From Thinopyrum elongatum (taxonomy: Eukaryota > Streptophyta > Magnoliopsida > Poales > Poaceae): 64,000 nt of DNA. The position numbers and the translations under genes are program-made. Below are positions 22,530-34,617 of the stretch, piece by piece. How positions within the stretch are numbered: position 1 is the first letter of the stretch; each line of letters begins with the position of its first letter. The stretch lies in NCBI GenBank assembly GCA_011799875.1, contig CM022301.1:321240929-321304928 (forward strand), written 5' to 3'. The notes beneath the pieces are model-generated. The model was given only the letters and a program-made list of their open reading frames with translations, made no database searches and was not told where the DNA came from.

Positions 22530-25112
22530 TTAACTGCTTAGGATTGCTCTGAAACCCCGTCTGGTTGCTTTGATGTTGATTACCACCTTGGCCTGAGTGC
22601 TGATTGCCACCATGATTTCCAGACCCCTGATATCCAGATCCTGAGCCGCCCGAGCCTTGGTAGCCCGGGTTGTGATAATTACCCGATGAGCCGCCCCCTG
22701 GGAAATTTGAGCCGCCAGCTCCTGGTTGTCTAGGGTTGCGTCCACCACTGCCAGGATGATTCTGGTGGACTTGGTTGCGATAAGCCTACATTATATGACA
22801 GTTTTCCCAAGAGTGACTTGCCGGCCTATCCGGGGTACTATGCTTTGGACACGGACCTTTGAGGGCTTCCTCGAAATTACGAGATTTATTAGCATTGAAA
22901 GGCCTCCTAGAATTATTCCGCCTCTGGCCCTTGAAACTAGTGTTTGTGTTAGCGACAAGATCTGAGCCGCCCTCCGGGTGCTTGTGCTTTCCACCATTGT
23001 TCTAACCACCATGGTTTCCATTGTGCCCCGGGTTACCCTACTGCTAACCCTTGCCGCCACCATTCTTCTCACCCTTGTTGGTATGGTCATCGTCCAGGTT
23101 AGGATCTTTTGTGGTGTCTGAGTCCGCATACCGGGTTAAGACAGCCATAAGCTCACCCGTGTCCGTAACCGTCCTCTTGAGCCGGCCAAGCTTTTAGACC
23201 AGAGGGTCGAAATGACAGTTTTTCTCCAGAATCAACACGGCTTGAGCCGCCAATATACCATCTGAGGAGTGGATGATATCCGCAATCTGGCGAGACCAAT
23301 GATGAGCCGACTCGCCTTTGAGCTCGACATAGTGTTGTAGATCAACAATCGTCATAGGACGCTTACAAGTTCCTTGGAAGTGTTTGATGAAGCACGCCTT
23401 GAACTCTGCCCAAGTGTTGATGGAGTTAGGAGGCATGTTCTTTAGCCAGGTACGAGCCTGCCCCTCTAGCATCATCGCTAAGTACTTGGCGCAGACTGCA
23501 TCACTGACATCCATCATATCCATGGCAATCTCACAACTCTCGATCCAAGCCGCCGGTTCTAGGTCGGGTGTGTAGTTGGACACTTTCCGGGGCCCTTAAA
23601 ATCCTTAGGCATATGCTCGTTGCACAAAGCCGGCACCAGGTATGGAATCCCGATGGTTCGGGTGCTTGACCTGACACCTTGTGAAGCCAAGGGGGTCACA
23701 GGAGGCGACTGATAAGCCGCCGCATTAGCAGCCTCTGCCTCCCGTCGTGCTCGGGCCGAGTCAACGATCTCCTGAGCATCCACAGCCTCCTGCCTGGGCA
23801 GGTCATGCTGTTGCTCGCGTATCCGCCGGGTGTTGCTTGAGATGGCCGACGACTCAGCATGACAGCTCCTGCTCCGGCTGGGATGTGGGGTGGAGTGGAT
23901 GCGTTCCCGACTATAAGAGTAATATGCCTGCTTAGCGACCGCAGTTGTTAACAACTCAATGGCATGCAGAGCCTCCCTCTCCACAAGTATCGCACCCGTG
24001 ATAGGAAGCGCGGCAAGATTTGTAGCGGCTGCCACCAGGTTATCAACAGGGTTGGAAAAGTGACCCGCCGGAGTCACGAAGCGATCGGGAGTCGTCCAGA
24101 TGGGCGGCGGGTTTGGAGCAGATTGGTTTGGAGATGGCCCGCCGTTACCACTCTATGGCACGACCCGGTTCAATTGGGGTATAACCGGTGTTGCAGGGGT
24201 GCTTGGCCTAGCTCCTGGCGCGGGCGTGTTGAAGAGATGTCTTACCTCAAAGCCAGGAGGTAAGTGACTCGCGTGACGTTTCCTGTGAACTTCCTATGAA
24301 GCATGCTAATGAAGGCTCAAATGCCACGCATCCGTCCTTAGACCCTCTGTCTCGTTACGGATCTCGGTTTGTAACTGCATCATGCGAGTACTCTCAGCAC
24401 TGATGTCCTTCTGAGCTTTGGTCATCTGCTCCCGGATCTTAGCTACCTCTGCATTGCGCTCTTCCTGGTTTTCTGTTGTTACGGGCGTCTCAAGAAGAAC
24501 CGTCAACGAGGCGGCTAACTCTGAGAAGACTTGAGTTGGTGGCTTGACGGGGCCAGCAGTGTTTGGATCCGTTATCGATGCACCGGTGCCCCCGCAGCGC
24601 CTGCCACAGTGGAGTCAAGGGCTGGAGCGGCTCCTGCCATGTAGACCGTGGCCCAACAGGGCGACTCATGGTCAACCGGGGCCGACTCGTCGTCGGAGCA
24701 GCCCCCGAGCCTGCGGTCGTACATGGGGCGGATCGACTCTATTTCCCCGGCCGATGACCTGCCGTCGGAGTAGACCAGGGTGTCGCCGCTCAACGCTGAA
24801 TTGTCTGTGAGGTCAACTTCCTGGGTGAAGCCAACGAAAACATGGTTCTGACCGGCTTGAGCCCGGGTGGGTTGCGTGCGTCGAGCCGGCTCGACGATGT
24901 TGATGCAGATGTCCGGCTCGGGTCCTGACTCGCCGATGTTGCCGATGAAGATATGGATCTTGCCAAAGGGGACCCGGTACCCGTACTCAATTGAGTCGGC
25001 CTCGAGACCCTAGCCTGAGTCATCGATGTAGAGCTTGCCATGGTGACTCTTGGTCATGCGGCTGATCTCGTATCCCTTGATCCCTGGGAGAGCTCCCTCC
25101 AAGAACTCAACA
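22530..25112 (-). pseudogene. gag: gag of E3
   Basis: The N-terminal region just inside the primer site reads GVEFLEGALPGIKGYEISRM and is then broken by stops. The capsid part at 23583-23194 has ARTWLKNMPPNSINTWAEFK, typical of Retrotrans_gag. A Gly/Asn/Gln/Ser-rich tail at 23080-22560 precedes protease. A coiled-coil-like segment (EERNAEVAKIREQMTKAQKD) lies at about 24450. I do not see a clean CCHC knuckle; CPKHSTPDRPASHSWENC (about 22840) may be a remnant. Confidence 0.7.
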
Positions 25113-25126
25113 CCACCGAGCAATAG

Positions 25127-25144
25127 CCCCACGGTGGGCGCCGA
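25127..25144 (-). other. Primer binding site of E3
   Basis: On the minus strand the LTR end is followed by TCGGCGCCCACCGTGGGGC, which differs by one base from the TTGGCGCCCACCGTGGGGC commonly found in grass Tat elements. I do not assign the tRNA. Confidence 0.65.
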
Positions 25145-25145
25145 C

Positions 25146-25704
25146 TGTCGTGGTTTTGTCATGGCAGATGTCCTCATGAAAGGACTTAGTTGTGAGGCCA
25201 TCGCCGCTAAGTGATTGCTTGAACGGGGTTGGTCGGAATCGAGAGACAAGGGTTTACCCAGGTTCGGCCCCTCGCGGTGGAGGTAAAAGCCTACTCCTGC
25301 TTGATTGATATTGATGATGATGATCTCGATTACAAGGTAGCGTATTAGCTAGCCTAGTACTCGAGAGCTTGTAACTTAGGCCTTTCCCGCCTTTAGGGGC
25401 TCCCTTTATATAGGTTGAGACCCTGGGCTTGCAACAGAGTCCGGGTCGTATTACAAGCCGTGTACTAATATACTCCCTACTTATCTTATTCTCTAAGTAA
25501 GGAAACTCCAAGTGGCGACTTGTACTTTTGGGCCATCAAGCCACCGGCTTCAAGTGTTGGGCCCTAAGCCGGCCCACACTTTGAGCCGCCCCGCAGGTCT
25601 TGATATCTTGACGCCTTGGCCTATCTTGAGTCTTGATCGTAAGTCACCATTTCAATGACCCGACCCATCATGGCGGGTCATATCGTGGGGTTATATCCCC
25701 AACA
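25146..25704 (-). repeat. 5' LTR of E3
   Basis: 559 bp, plus-strand TGTCGTGGTTTTGTC to CCCCAACA. The minus-strand TATA box CTATATAAAGG is at 25403-25414. It matches 12252-12809 with scattered substitutions. Confidence 0.85.
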
Positions 25705-27789
25705 AGGGTCGAATTTGGGTGAGCTACTTCCCAATATTCGTCATGGATTGGAGGAGTTGTCTTGCCATCAATATCCACTTCCTCTTCATTTTCTTCAATC
25801 AGCGGAGTTCGCTGAGGGCTTTGGGTAGTATCTTGAGGCGTTAAAACATCACCAGCAACCTCAATTTCTTCATCCATTTGCTATGTGCTAGCAGCAGAAT
25901 GGGTATCATCTTCTTCATCAGCCTGAGGGATTTCATAATCCACCCCATATGGAACCATTTGTAGATTCTCAAGATTACGAGCAGGGGGCACTGATGAGAT
26001 TAGTATTGCATAGATAGGAATGACAATTGAAGACAATGTTGCCATCTTCAATTTCTTCAGTGATTCAGGCATAGGTGGAGTTGATGCCTTTCTCTTCTTA
26101 GATTCACGCTCAGCAGCCTTTGTCTTCTTTGCTTCTGATGCAGAAGGAAGGGTGATAAGCTTCAAAGATGAAGTCATTGTTGGAGCTGCTGCTGAGGAAC
26201 TGGTTGGAGCAGTTTCATCAGGCGTGACTGATGCAGTCACCCTGGCATGTTCTTTAGGCACGACACTTTCAGTCACCCTGGGAATTTCTTCAGGTGCAAT
26301 GTTATCCATTACCCTTTCAGTTTCTTCAGGCACAACTTCTTCAGTTGCCCTGACAATCTCTAAAGTAGACAAAGGCGCAGTCACACTAGCCTGGGTTGTT
26401 GGAGGTGGAGCTGAGGAACTTGATGAGGTGGTGCTGTGCCAAATTTGGCGGCTTCTCTGTTGTTGTGGTCTTCAACCACCTTGGTTGAGGCAGTGATCAA
26501 TTCTTCTTTCATGCCACAACCATGATTGACCTGACTTTCATACTCTTCAGACAGCTGAAGAATTTCATACTGTAGTGTGACAAGCTGTTGAGTAGATATT
26601 GAAAGCATATTCTTCCTCAGTTCCTTCTCCTTTTGCACTTTCTGTTTGTGCACTAGTTTAGCTTGTGCAATCTTGTATTTCTCATTCAAAATGAAAGAAG
26701 AAATCATGTGTCCTGGACCAAGTGGTACATTGAGGTCGTCAAGAGGTGTTTCTGGATTAGTGCACCAGATATCAATGAAATCCAGCAATTTCTTTGGGTC
26801 CAGCAACATAGGAACAGAAGAGTTCTTGGCAATTGCAGCCTGCTCTTATTTTCGTCCGAGGAACTCAGCGAGCTCATCTTTGTCAGTGAGCCCATGTTCA
26901 TCAACCTGAGGCCACAATGGCCTTGCTCTTGCGACTTGGCCTAGTTCCACAGCCAGCAGTTGCTTTTTTGCTTCAGCTTGGGTGTTGAGGACATTGGTTG
27001 CCCACTAGCTGAGGCACTTGATGCAGCAATTGTGGCTATTGAAAAACCCTCGGTGTGCTACCAAGATGCCAGCATGACCGGTGTTGAAGCTTTTGCTGCT
27101 GCCATTGAGGAACTTGATGCAGGAGGAGGCACTGAAGATTTTGAAATTTGTGGTGCTGAAGACTTTGAAGTTTTGGGCTAGGCCACTGAGGGCACTAGAA
27201 CAGATGGCCTTGGCTTGTGTGCAGGCTTCTTTTGCATAGCCTTCTTTGGAGCGCTAGTACTTCCACTAGCACTGGCTTCAGCTGAAGCCTTTGTAGCCTT
27301 GTTGAATTCTTCAACAGCCTTCTTGGCTTGTTTTGACAATTTGGCCTGGTGCCTTTCCCATTCCTTGGGGAATTCTTCACCCCTTCTGACACTTGTAGGA
27401 TCAACATCTTGTCCTTCAGCAAGTGGTGGCCTGTTGCACGGAGGCTTCACAGTGAAATCCTTCATATGTTTTGGAGTGACATATTTGTAAGCCCTCCACT
27501 GATACGTCCAATATCTCTTGATTTTCTGCACACAAGTTTTGTGCTATTCTTTTGTTTCCTTGCCATGAACATTTTTGTCAGGCGTGTCATACCCTAAGTC
27601 ATCAGGGATCTCAAATGTTGTCTGTTCTTCCTTTCTCTTGCCACCTTTCTGTGGTCTCTTTCCATCAGCCATTTTATTCAACTAAGGTTTTTGAACTTGT
27701 GAGGACTCTGATGAAGTTTGAAGTTTTTCCTCAAGCTTTGCTGCAAATGATTTAAGTTGATGAGAACCTAGAGATTCGTCAACAGACAT
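25705..27789 (-). pseudogene. Accessory gene of Copia E5, 5' (N-terminal) part
   Basis: The minus-strand ATG at 27789 begins MSVDESLGSHQLKSFAAKLE and lies 5 bases after a predicted splice acceptor. A Lys/Ser/Pro-rich disordered segment follows, then FIDIWCTNPETPLDDL (about 26770), a Gln/Lys/Glu-rich probable coiled coil (26700-26470) and a long Pro/Thr/Glu-rich acidic linker up to E3 at 25704. Stops and frameshifts occur at about 27680, 27550, 27178, 26381 and 25878. With the pieces at 12251-11972 and 3739-2225 the coding length is about 3.9 kb. The family is not recognised; the lineage's extra ORF is often called env-like, but no membrane segment is evident. Confidence 0.65.
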
Positions 27790-27794
27790 TGTTC

Positions 27795-28115
27795 CTGTGA
27801 ACAGAGTATAGTTGTGAGGAAATATGGAAGAGTCACATGTGTTCTCAGAGATTTTCAAAATAAAGCAGTTGAGGAAATTGACGCTTATCGTCTTGAAGAA
27901 TTTCATCAAGTGTTCTTGACTTGGGTTCCAGAGTTGTACAGATTGAGGCAATTTGCACAATTGAGGAATCTAGATGTTAAGCATAACAGTGATGAAATAC
28001 ACAAGACTGGCCAAAAGAAAGTGCTGAAGAATTGGAAGAGTGGTAAAAATAGCAGTTGAAGATTCTTGTGTAGAGTGAAGATCAAAGAGGAGCAGTAAAT
28101 AAGCATTTAATTTAC
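27795..28115 (-). other. Predicted leader intron of the E5 accessory gene
   Basis: The minus-strand donor AGG/GTAAAT is at 28115 and the acceptor TTCACAG ends at 27795, 321 nt, T-rich toward the acceptor. The 5' exon (about 28360-28116) begins with CTCAAACCCTAG and a C-rich leader, like plant 5' UTRs. Splicing is inferred, not shown. Confidence 0.5.
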
Positions 28116-28381
28116 CCTAGAGATGAACTTGAATAACTGGACGACGAGGCATTGGAAATCGTCAGCTCAGATCTTTCGTGCCCTAACTTTGCGATGAAAG
28201 ATGTCTACGGCGGCAACGGAGGTGAAGAAATCCGCGTCCGGCGTGAGTACCTCGATGAAGAAGTCGAGGAAGTGAAGCTCTTCTTCTCCGACGATGATGA
28301 GATCCAGCGGTGGCACTAGGGTTTGAGGACTGAGAGCAAAGGGAGTGAGGGAACAAAGTGAACGAACGTTGACGGGGTCAA

Positions 28382-28395
28382 GGCTATTTATAGCC
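28382..28395 (-). promoter_or_regulatory. TATA box upstream of the E5 accessory gene
   Basis: The minus-strand GGCTATAAATAGCC is identical to the TATA context in the E5 LTR (44559-44572). A leader with AAACCCTAG follows 60-70 bases downstream, then the predicted intron and the ATG at 27789. This suggests that the accessory gene has its own promoter. Confidence 0.55.
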
Positions 28396-28475
28396 ATCAT
28401 GAAAACTGAAGGGTCTGAAAATTTTGGACAGATAAGCCCCTGACCATTCGCATCTCGGTGACACGCGTCACACAT

Positions 28476-28761
28476 GCATTTTCATCCTTATCTGTTTTAC
28501 TGAAAGCACGGGATGAAGTTACAGCGGCAACCGCCAGAAAAAAAACGTTGATAATTTTAAAATGTGTTCGCAATTTCTTCAGCTGTTAAGGAGAAAGTGA
28601 AGACTTTGAACAGTGTCAAGTAGAACGCATATGAAGAATTTGTGAACAGAGTGGGTTGAGCTTAGCATAGAGGGAAGCGGGTCCGATCACATCCACATAG
28701 ATGAAGAAATCAAATTGAAGAATTACCAATATGTGGATGTTGTTGAGGACATGAAAAGCTC

Positions 28762-28812
<51 letters not shown>

Positions 28813-29130
28813 AGTGACGAATAATCTCAGATGACGAACTTGAAAAGTTTGACGAAATTGCAAATGACGAAAAACTCAAATTTGAAGAATATCATAGAGA
28901 GGTGGTGGCGTTACCCACCGTATATGAACTTTGATTACTTCAGACACCATGTACAATTATCATAGGGTTCTGAGAGTCAAGTTCTTCATTAATTTCTTCA
29001 CACTTAGAGGGCTAGTCTTCATTGATTCAAGAAAAATGTTACTTCGTGTGTTGTGCATCAAAGTCATCAAAAATGCATAAGTGTTAGGATGTGTGTCCAC
29101 TTCAGAGGACATTCAAAGATTCTAAGATGT
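28476..29130. other. Spacer between pol and accessory gene of E5, with (TA)n
   Basis: No ORF is supported. It contains the microsatellite at 28764-28809 and the upstream region of the predicted accessory promoter. Confidence 0.6.
28764..28809. repeat. (TA)n microsatellite
   Basis: An uninterrupted TA run of about 22 units in the spacer downstream of the E5 pol gene. Confidence 0.95.
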
Positions 29131-30926
29131 TTATCTCACACCGCAACTTGCATAACCTTTTTTCATCCAAGGGCTTAGTGAAGATATCGCAAGCTGGTCT
29201 TCGGTCTTCATGTGGTCGATGATGATGTCTCCCTTCAGCACATGATCACGAAGAAAATGGTGACGAATCTGAATATGCTTCATCATGAAATGTTGCACAG
29301 GGTTGTGGGCACTCGTGATAGCACTCTCATTGTCGCAGAAGAGAGGGGTTTTCTTCATGTTGACACCATAGTCCTTGAGGGTTTGCTTCATCCATAGCAA
29401 CTGTGAGTAGCAGGCACCAGCGGTAATGTATTCTACCTCAGTTGTGGATAGAGCCACGCTAGTCTGCTTGTTTGAGGACCAACAGACAAGAGATCGTCTG
29501 AGCAAATGACATGTGCCTGATGTGGACTTGCGATCCACACGATATCCAGCGTAATCAGAATCAGAAAATCCAGCTAGATCAAAAGATGAGCCCTTGGGAT
29601 ACCATAATCCAAGCGTTGGTGTGTGAGCTAAGTATCGAAGAATTCGTTTCACGGCCTGATGGTGTGATTCCTTCGGCATCGCTTGAAATCGGGCACACAT
29701 GCAAACGCCAAGCATAATATCTAGCCTAGATGCACATTGGTAAAGAAGCGAACCAATGATGGAGCGATATACCTTCTGATCGAAATCTTTACCATTTTCG
29801 TCAGTGCCGAGCTGACCATTAGTAGGCATTGGAATTTTGAGGCGTTTGCAGTCTTGCATGCCGAATTTCTTCAGGAAATCTTTGAGGTATTTTTCTTGAG
29901 AAATGAAAATGCCATTGGGTTGTTGATGAATTTGAAGACCAAATAAGAATTTCAATTCTCCCATCATAGACATCTCATACTCTTCACGCATCATGTATGC
30001 AAATTCGTCACTGAAACACTTGTTAGTGCAACCAAAGATAATATCATCAACATATATTTGGCATATGAACAGTTCACCAACACAGGATTTAGTGAAAAGA
30101 GTAGGATCAAGTGAACCGGGTTTGAAACCCTTTTTCTTCAGGAAATCCTTCAGTGTATCATACCAAGCTCGTGGGTCTTGCTTGAGGCCATAGAGAGCCT
30201 TGTTCAGTCTGAAGACTTTGTCCGGATGCTATGGATCCTCAAAACCTAGTGGTTGAGCAACATATACTTCTTCCTCAAGCTTACCATTGAGGAATGCACT
30301 TTTCACATCCATTTGATATAAGAGAATATTATGATGGTTAGCATATGCAAGCAATATACGAATAGCTTCAAGCCTAGCAACTGGTGCAAATGTTTCTCCG
30401 AAATCAATGCCCTCAACCTGTGTGTAGCCTTGTGCTACAAGACGGGCCTTATTTCTTACCACTTGGCCATTTTTGTCTTGCTTGTTGCGATAGATCCACT
30501 TAGTGCCGATGATATTGTGCTTGCATGGATCGGGTCGATTCACACGGTCACACACATTGTTGAGCTCGAATTGTTATAATTCTTCTTGCATGGCTTGAAT
30601 CCACTCAGGCTCCAGAAATGCTTCATCAACTTTGGTGGGCTCTGTGATAAACACAAATGCAAAATAACCACAAAAGTTAGCTAGATGTGAAGCTCTTGAG
30701 TGAGTGAGGGGACCAGGTGCATTGATGTTGTCGAGGATCTTCTCAATCTGCACTTCATTCGCCACTCGTGGATGAGCTGGACGAGGGCCTTGTTGAGGTT
30801 GAGCATTTTCCTCAGAGTCATTTTCTTCAGGAGTAGCAGTTTTTCAGGACGAGGAATGATCACTTCTTCTGCAACTATTTCTTCTCTGCGCACTATTTCA
30901 CCAGTGCCCATCAGCTTAATAGATTC
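29131..30926 (-). pseudogene. pol: Copia reverse transcriptase and RNase H of E5
   Basis: RT motifs in order: [20 protein letters not shown], then [40 protein letters not shown] and the intact catalytic YVDDIIFG at about 30040. The RNase H region has GFSDSDYAG, DRKSTSGTCHLL and STTEVEYITA, followed by a catalytic-type CDNESA. The frame ends near 29131 (KGYASCGVR-stop). Only a few stops are visible (near 30228 and 30573), so this is the best-preserved enzyme in the window. It is separated from integrase by the E4 insertion at 30927. Confidence 0.85.
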
Positions 30927-32291
30927 TTAGACGTCTCCATCGTATCTACTTTTCCTAACGGTTTTGCTCTTGTTTTGGACACTAATTTGCATGATTTGAA
31001 TGAAACTAACCCGAACTGACGCTGTTTTCAGCAGAACTACCATGGTGTTGTTTTTGTGCACAAATAGAAGTTCTCAGAATTGGACGAAACTTTTTGGAGT
31101 TTTATTTCAGAATAAATAAAAAATACTGGAACCAAGAGCCACTGGAGGTGATGCCCTGGCTGCCCACAAGACACCAGGGCACGCCAGCCCTCGGGGCTCC
31201 GCTGACCCTAATCCCGACGCTATAAAATCCTATTTTCAGAGAAAAAAATAAGGGAGGAAGTTTCATCGTGTTTTACGATACGGAGCCACCGCCACCTCCT
31301 GTTCTTCATCGGGAGGCCAGATCTGGAGCCTGTTTGGGACTCCGGAGAGGGGAATCTTCGGTCTTTGTCATCACCAACCCTCCTTCACCACCAATTCCAT
31401 GATGCTCTCCACCGGGAGTGAGTAATTCCTTCGTAGGGTCGATGAGGAGTTGGATGAGATTCATCATGTAATCGAGTTAGTTTTGTTAGGGCTTGATCCC
31501 TAGTATCCACTATGTTCTGAGATTGATGTTGCTATGACTTTGCCATGCTTAATGCTTGTTACTAGGGCCCGAGTGCCATGATTTTAGATCTGAGCCATTT
31601 ATGTTTTCACCATTATATCTATGTTCTAGATCCGATCTTGCAAGTCATATGCACCTATTACGTGTTATGATCCGTAAACCCCAGGGTGACAGTAATTGGG
31701 ATACTTTCTAGTGATGACCGTAGTTTGAGGAGTTCATGTATTCACTATGTTTTAATGCGTTGTTCCGGTTCTCTATTAAAAGGAGGCCTTAGTATCCCTT
31801 AATTTCCTTATGGACCCCGCTACCACGGGAGGGTAGGACAAAAGATGTCATGCAAGTTCTTTTCCATAAGCACGTATGACTATTTACGGAATACATTCCT
31901 ACATTATATTTATGAACTGGAGCTAGTTCTATGTCGCCCTAGGTTATGGCTGATATATGATGAAAATCATCCAACGAATTTACCGATCCAATGCCTATGA
32001 GTTTTCCACATATTGTTCTTGCGAAGTTACTATTGCTATTGCTACTGTTACAACTGCTACAAAACTGTTATTGTTACAACCGCTATCGTTACCACTGCTA
32101 TCAAACTATCATATTACTGTGCTACTGTTCACTTTGCTACAGATATTTAATCTCCAGGTGTGGTTGAATTGATAACTCAACTTCTAATACTTATAAATAT
32201 ACTTTGGCTCCCCTTGTGTCGAATATATAAATTTGGGTTGAATACTCTACCCTCAAAAACTATTGCGATCCCCTATACTTGAGGGTTATCA
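30927..32291 (+). repeat. 5' LTR of E4
   Basis: The start is damaged (TTAGACGTCTCC instead of TGATACGTCTCC) and it ends GGGTTATCA. The TATA-like GCTATAAAATCC is at about 31219, after the GC-rich block. It matches 39088-40498. Confidence 0.8.
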
Positions 32292-32302
32292 AGACCTTTT
32301 TC

Positions 32303-32320
32303 TGGCGCCGTTGCCGGGGA
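32303..32320 (+). other. Primer binding site of E4 (tRNA-Asp)
   Basis: TGGCGCCGTTGCCGGGGA, 11 bases after the LTR, is an exact complement of the 3' end of plant tRNA-Asp. Confidence 0.85.
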
Positions 32321-32369
32321 GCATAGCTATATTTGTTGAGTCACTTGGGATTATTATCTATTTATCACT

Positions 32370-34617
32370 ATGAAGAATCTGAAAGATCGCAGAACCAATA
32401 TCGTTCCCTCTAAGACAAGGGGAGCTAAGGAACTGCCATCTAGCTCTGCACTTGATTCACCTTCTGTTTTGAATAGACTTGCAACACCACCACATGCTAT
32501 TAATCCTGATATGTCGCAAGTTGTTGATGATGCTACTTCTGCTATGAACGATAATTATGATGATGCTAGTACCTTGCTTGATGATAACGTGCCACTAGGT
32601 GAATTTCTTGATGAACAAATTGTTGGAGCTAAAGATATTGAGAGTGCTAAAACTGATGAAATTACTGAAACCGATGAAGTCTTTGAAACTGAGAATTATG
32701 AAACACCTATTAGAACTAGCTCTCCTAGATTTGAATTGCCTAAGATACCTAAGGGTTATGTTATGGATGAGGAGGTAGCTAGAGACTTTCTTGCTTGCAA
32801 GGATAGAGATAATCTTAAGAAATTATTATGCAAACTGAAAGAAAAATCTTTGAATGCTAGGATGAAATGTGATCCTAAGTTTGCTACTTCACCTATCTTT
32901 GTTACCGATAAAGATTATGAATTCTCTGTCGACCCAGAGTTAATATTTTGGTTGAATCTGATCCTTTCCAAGGCTATGAAACTGAAACTGTTGTGGCACA
33001 TCTTACTAAATTAAATGATATTGCCACCCTATTTGCTCATGATGAGAAAATTCGCTATTACTATATCCTCAAATTATTTCTGTTCTTGTTAAAGGGTGAT
33101 GCTAAGATATGGTACAATACTCTTGCTCCTGGTTGTGTGCGTAGTCCCCAGGATATGATCTATTACTTCTCTGAACAATATTTTCCTGCTTATAAGAAAC
33201 AAGCTGCCTTACAGGAAATATTTAACTTTGTGCAAATTGAAGAAGAGAGACTCCCACAAGCTTGGGGGAGGCTTCACCAATCGCTTAATGCTTTACCTGA
33301 TCATCCTCTTAAGAAAAATGAAATACTTGATATCTTCTATAATGGACTAACCTATGCTTCTAGGGACTTCCTAGATAGCTGTGCTGGTTGTGTTTTCAGG
33401 GAACGAACTGTTGAACAAGCTGAGGAATTATTGAATAATATATTGAAGAATTATGATGATTGGACTCTTCCTGAACCACCGCCTAAACCCACTCCGAAGA
33501 AGAGGGGTATCTTATTTCTTAGTCCTGAAGATATGCAAGAGGCAAAGAAATGTATGAAGGAAAAAGGTATTAAAGCTGAAGACGCCAAATTTTTACCTCC
33601 TATTGAAGAAATACATGGACTCGACACACACCACCACAGGTGGTAGAGGTAAATTCTCTTTTAAAGTTTGATGAAGATGATTTTCCTTACAATAAACATC
33701 CTAGTCAATGCCTTTATGAATTTGATAACTACATTAGAAAACAAGATCACTTCAATTGAAATGTTATGAAACAATTGAAACAAAATTATGATATGATTGC
33801 TCGCTTGAGTGACTTGTTATTTAGAATCACTAATGATGTTAGAGGTGTAGGTAAACATGCCTCTATGGTTCAAACTCAGCTAGAACAAGTTGCTAAATCT
33901 CAAAGAGAATTGCTTAGTGAAATGAATAATAATATGAATGATAATATTGTTAGAGTAGCAACTAGAGGAGGTAAAATGACTCAGGAACCACTTTATCCTG
34001 AGGGACACCCTAAAAGAATTGAACAAGACTCTCAAAGAATTAATGCTGATGCACCTAGTCCTTCTAAAAAGAAAAAGAAATAGAAAAAGAAAATTGATAG
34101 GACTTTGCATACCTCTAGTGAACCAGAAATACAAAAAACTCCTGAAGATAATAATGATGTCTCTATCTCTGATGCTGAAACTCAATCTGGCAATGAACGT
34201 TCACCCAGTGATAATGAAAATGATAATGATGATGTTCATGAAGATACTCAACCAGACAATGATAAAGAACCAGATAATGATGTTGAGATAGAGCCTACTG
34301 TTGATCTTGATAACCCACAACCTAAAAATAAACATTATGATAAAAGAGACTTTGTTGCTAGAAAACATGGTAAAGAAAGAGAACCATGGGTTCAGAAACC
34401 CATGCCCTTTCCACCTAAATCATCTAAGAAGAAGGATGATGAAGAATTTGAACGCTTTGCTAAAATGCTTAGGCCAGCCTTTTTCCACACTCGTTTGACT
34501 TATATTTTAAAGATGAGCCCTTATGCTAAATATATGAAAGAAATTGTCACTAATAAGAGAAAGATACCTAATGCTGAAATCTCCACCATGCTTGTTAATT
34601 ATTCTTTTAAGAATTGA
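32370..34617 (+). pseudogene. gag: gag of E4
   Basis: It starts MKNLKDRRTNIVPSKTRG at 32370. The capsid core at 33060-33420 shows KGDAKIWYNTLAPG, YFSEQYFPAYKKQ, RLPQAWGRLHQ and GLTYASRDFLDSCAG, the Retrotrans_gag pattern. A Pro/Lys-rich linker and a very acidic Asp/Asn-rich repeat tract (34150-34330) follow, then a WVQKPMPFPP block that leads to protease. Frame changes occur near 32950, 33646 and 34083. No zinc knuckle is visible. Confidence 0.8.

Larger units (their letters stand above)
12252..25704 (-). mobile_element. Tat-type gypsy element E3 with antisense accessory gene
   Basis: 13.45 kb with 558-bp LTRs. On the minus strand: 5' LTR (25704-25146), primer site, gag, protease, reverse transcriptase, two RNase H regions, integrase (to 18518), then about 5.7 kb before the 3' LTR that holds a gene on the opposite strand. 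A second RNase H and an extra antisense ORF before the 3' LTR are known traits of Tat elements. Flanks are acggg (12247-12251) and aggg(t) (25705-25709): compatible with a 5-bp duplication that lost one base. It is inserted in the accessory gene of E5. Confidence 0.85.

Noticed and set aside
26020..26496. Plus-strand ORF of 158 codons
   Set aside because: It is the reverse of the acidic, repetitive Thr/Pro/Glu-rich part of the E5 accessory gene. Its composition (Val/Ser/Thr runs) is what the antisense of such codons gives.
28764..28809. TA run as a replication origin or matrix attachment site
   Set aside because: It is a simple microsatellite in a transposon spacer. Nothing else supports such a role.
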